A DNA stretch of 54,290 nt from JAWPMV01 sp038527215 (GTDB lineage: Bacteria; Bacteroidota; Bacteroidia; J057), in assembly GCA_038527215.1 (NCBI GenBank), contig JBCBGC010000043.1:1-54290 (forward strand), written 5' to 3'. Both the position numbers and the translations under genes were made by a program. Shown in pieces: positions 53,810 to 54,290 of this stretch. A model generated the notes under the pieces. The model saw only the letters and a list, made by a program, of their open reading frames with translations, had not been told where the DNA came from and made no database searches. Numbering within the stretch: position 1 is the first letter of the stretch; every line of letters starts with the position of its first letter.

Positions 53810-53858
53810 ATAAAATAGCAGCAGCGTCCCCCAAAGTGGCCGGGGGATACCCCGCTGC
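53810..53858 (-). terminator. Probable terminator of the right-edge barrel gene
   Basis: On the minus strand GCAGCG pairs with CGCTGC and, inside, TCCCCC with GGGGGA, with a 5-nt bulge and a 9-nt loop. TGCTATTTTATC follows. It begins 7 bp after the stop at 53865. Confidence 0.65.
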
Positions 53859-53864
53859 GTTGAT

Positions 53865-54290
53865 TTACAGGTGTAAAGCCAGGCCAATGGTGGCTTTCAA
53901 CATGGTTTGATTGACCGGTTCAGTAAAAATCCTGAACGTCGGGGCCTCTTGGATGTGCTGTAGGGCTACGGGTTGGCTGAAGATCCGATGGTAAGAGAGG
54001 TCTCCAAATAATGAGAAATCATCTCCTATGCGGTAGGCTATTCTAACTCCTCCAGCGAGGGTAGGTCGGAAACTGGCTCTCATCCGAAAGGTTTCTGGCA
54101 GTTGAACATCCCCAATAGTGATGACGGTATCTGATTGAGTAAGGTCCACACCAGGATTTGCAGCTACCCCGCCTCGGCCATAAAATCCCATTTGCCATTT
54201 GCCAAGGTTTACTTGCCAACCTGCTCCCAGGGTCAGAATTAACGTATTTCGGTCCAGGCGCCAATTAGGGCAGGAAAGTCCTTGAGGAGG
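53865..54290 (-). CDS. Outer-membrane barrel protein, C-terminal fragment (N-terminus beyond right edge)
   Basis: The frame is open to the right edge (141 residues, starting inside the gene with 'NWRLDRNTLILTLGAGWQV'). Alternating strands ('KWQMGFYGRGGVAANPG', 'RPTLAGGVRIAYRIGDDFSL', 'FGDLSYHRIF', 'MLKATIGLALHL') and an aliphatic end are typical of a small outer-membrane beta-barrel. The family cannot be fixed from the fragment. Confidence 0.7.
   Translation of the reverse strand, partial: PPQGLSCPNWRLDRNTLILTLGAGWQVNLGKWQMGFYGRGGVAANPGVDLTQSDTVITIGDVQLPETFRMRASFRPTLAGGVRIAYRIGDDFSLFGDLSYHRIFSQPVALQHIQEAPTFRIFTEPVNQTMLKATIGLALHL

Overview
The window looks like a chromosomal segment of a Bacteroidota bacterium, most likely a Saprospiria/Lewinella-type organism. 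Five proteins end in a type IX secretion (T9SS) sorting domain of the YPNP...K form. Other pointers are lipoproteins with Bacteroidota-style signal peptides, a LytTR regulator paired with a propeller sensor, a sigma/anti-sigma pair next to a TPR-CHAT protein, and starts that lack Shine-Dalgarno sequences. No rRNA, tRNA, integrase, transposase or CRISPR array was seen.

Layout. 1-3.0 kb (minus): LytTR response regulator, a small unknown protein and a propeller sensor cut by the left edge. 3.5-4.9 kb (plus): cytoplasmic SGNH hydrolase. 5.2-8.4 kb (minus): translationally coupled YHYH protein, small exported protein and T9SS sulfatase. 8.4-9.2 kb: repeat-rich non-coding DNA with a 13-bp tandem array ending in a perfect hairpin, then GC-rich repeats about 80 bp apart. 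9.2-11.9 kb (plus): SDR oxidoreductase and a lipoprotein sulfatase. 11.9-16.0 kb (minus): galacturonate-type catabolism, uxaA-uxaB-esterase. 16.4-20.7 kb (plus): secreted endonuclease I with FN3, lamin-tail and T9SS domains, then a leucine-rich-repeat protein.

20.7-32.5 kb (minus) is a compact six-gene operon: CHAT caspase-like protease, nSTAND1-type ATPase, membrane-anchored coiled-coil/WD40 protein, outer-membrane barrel protein, propeller-like lipoprotein, and a 1511-residue T9SS beta-helix protein. This is the best candidate for an undescribed system: a STAND/CHAT conflict module apparently linked to envelope and surface parts. Divergent from it, 33.2-38.1 kb (plus) encodes a second CHAT protein (TPR-CHAT with a C-terminal membrane helix), overlapped by a transglutaminase-like protein. 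Facing them (38.2-39.9 kb, minus) is an ECF sigma factor, a TPR anti-sigma protein and a small unknown protein.

40.1-44.6 kb holds a small T9SS protein, a helical unknown and a barrel-like exported unknown closed by a strong terminator. 45.4-51.4 kb (plus) is a row of hydrolases: alpha/beta hydrolase, membrane protein, amidohydrolase, subtilisin-like protease and a 72-residue protein that may be its inhibitor or detached propeptide. 51.6-54.3 kb (minus) holds a SnoaL-like lipoprotein, a patatin-like phospholipase, a small exported protein and a barrel fragment cut by the right edge. Three of these minus-strand units end in recognisable hairpins.

Overall the left third concerns sensing and use of sulfated or acidic polysaccharides. 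The right two thirds are enriched in proteases, lipases and signalling ATPases typical of bacterial conflict or programmed-death systems. Functional assignments rest on motifs read by eye; no database search was made.
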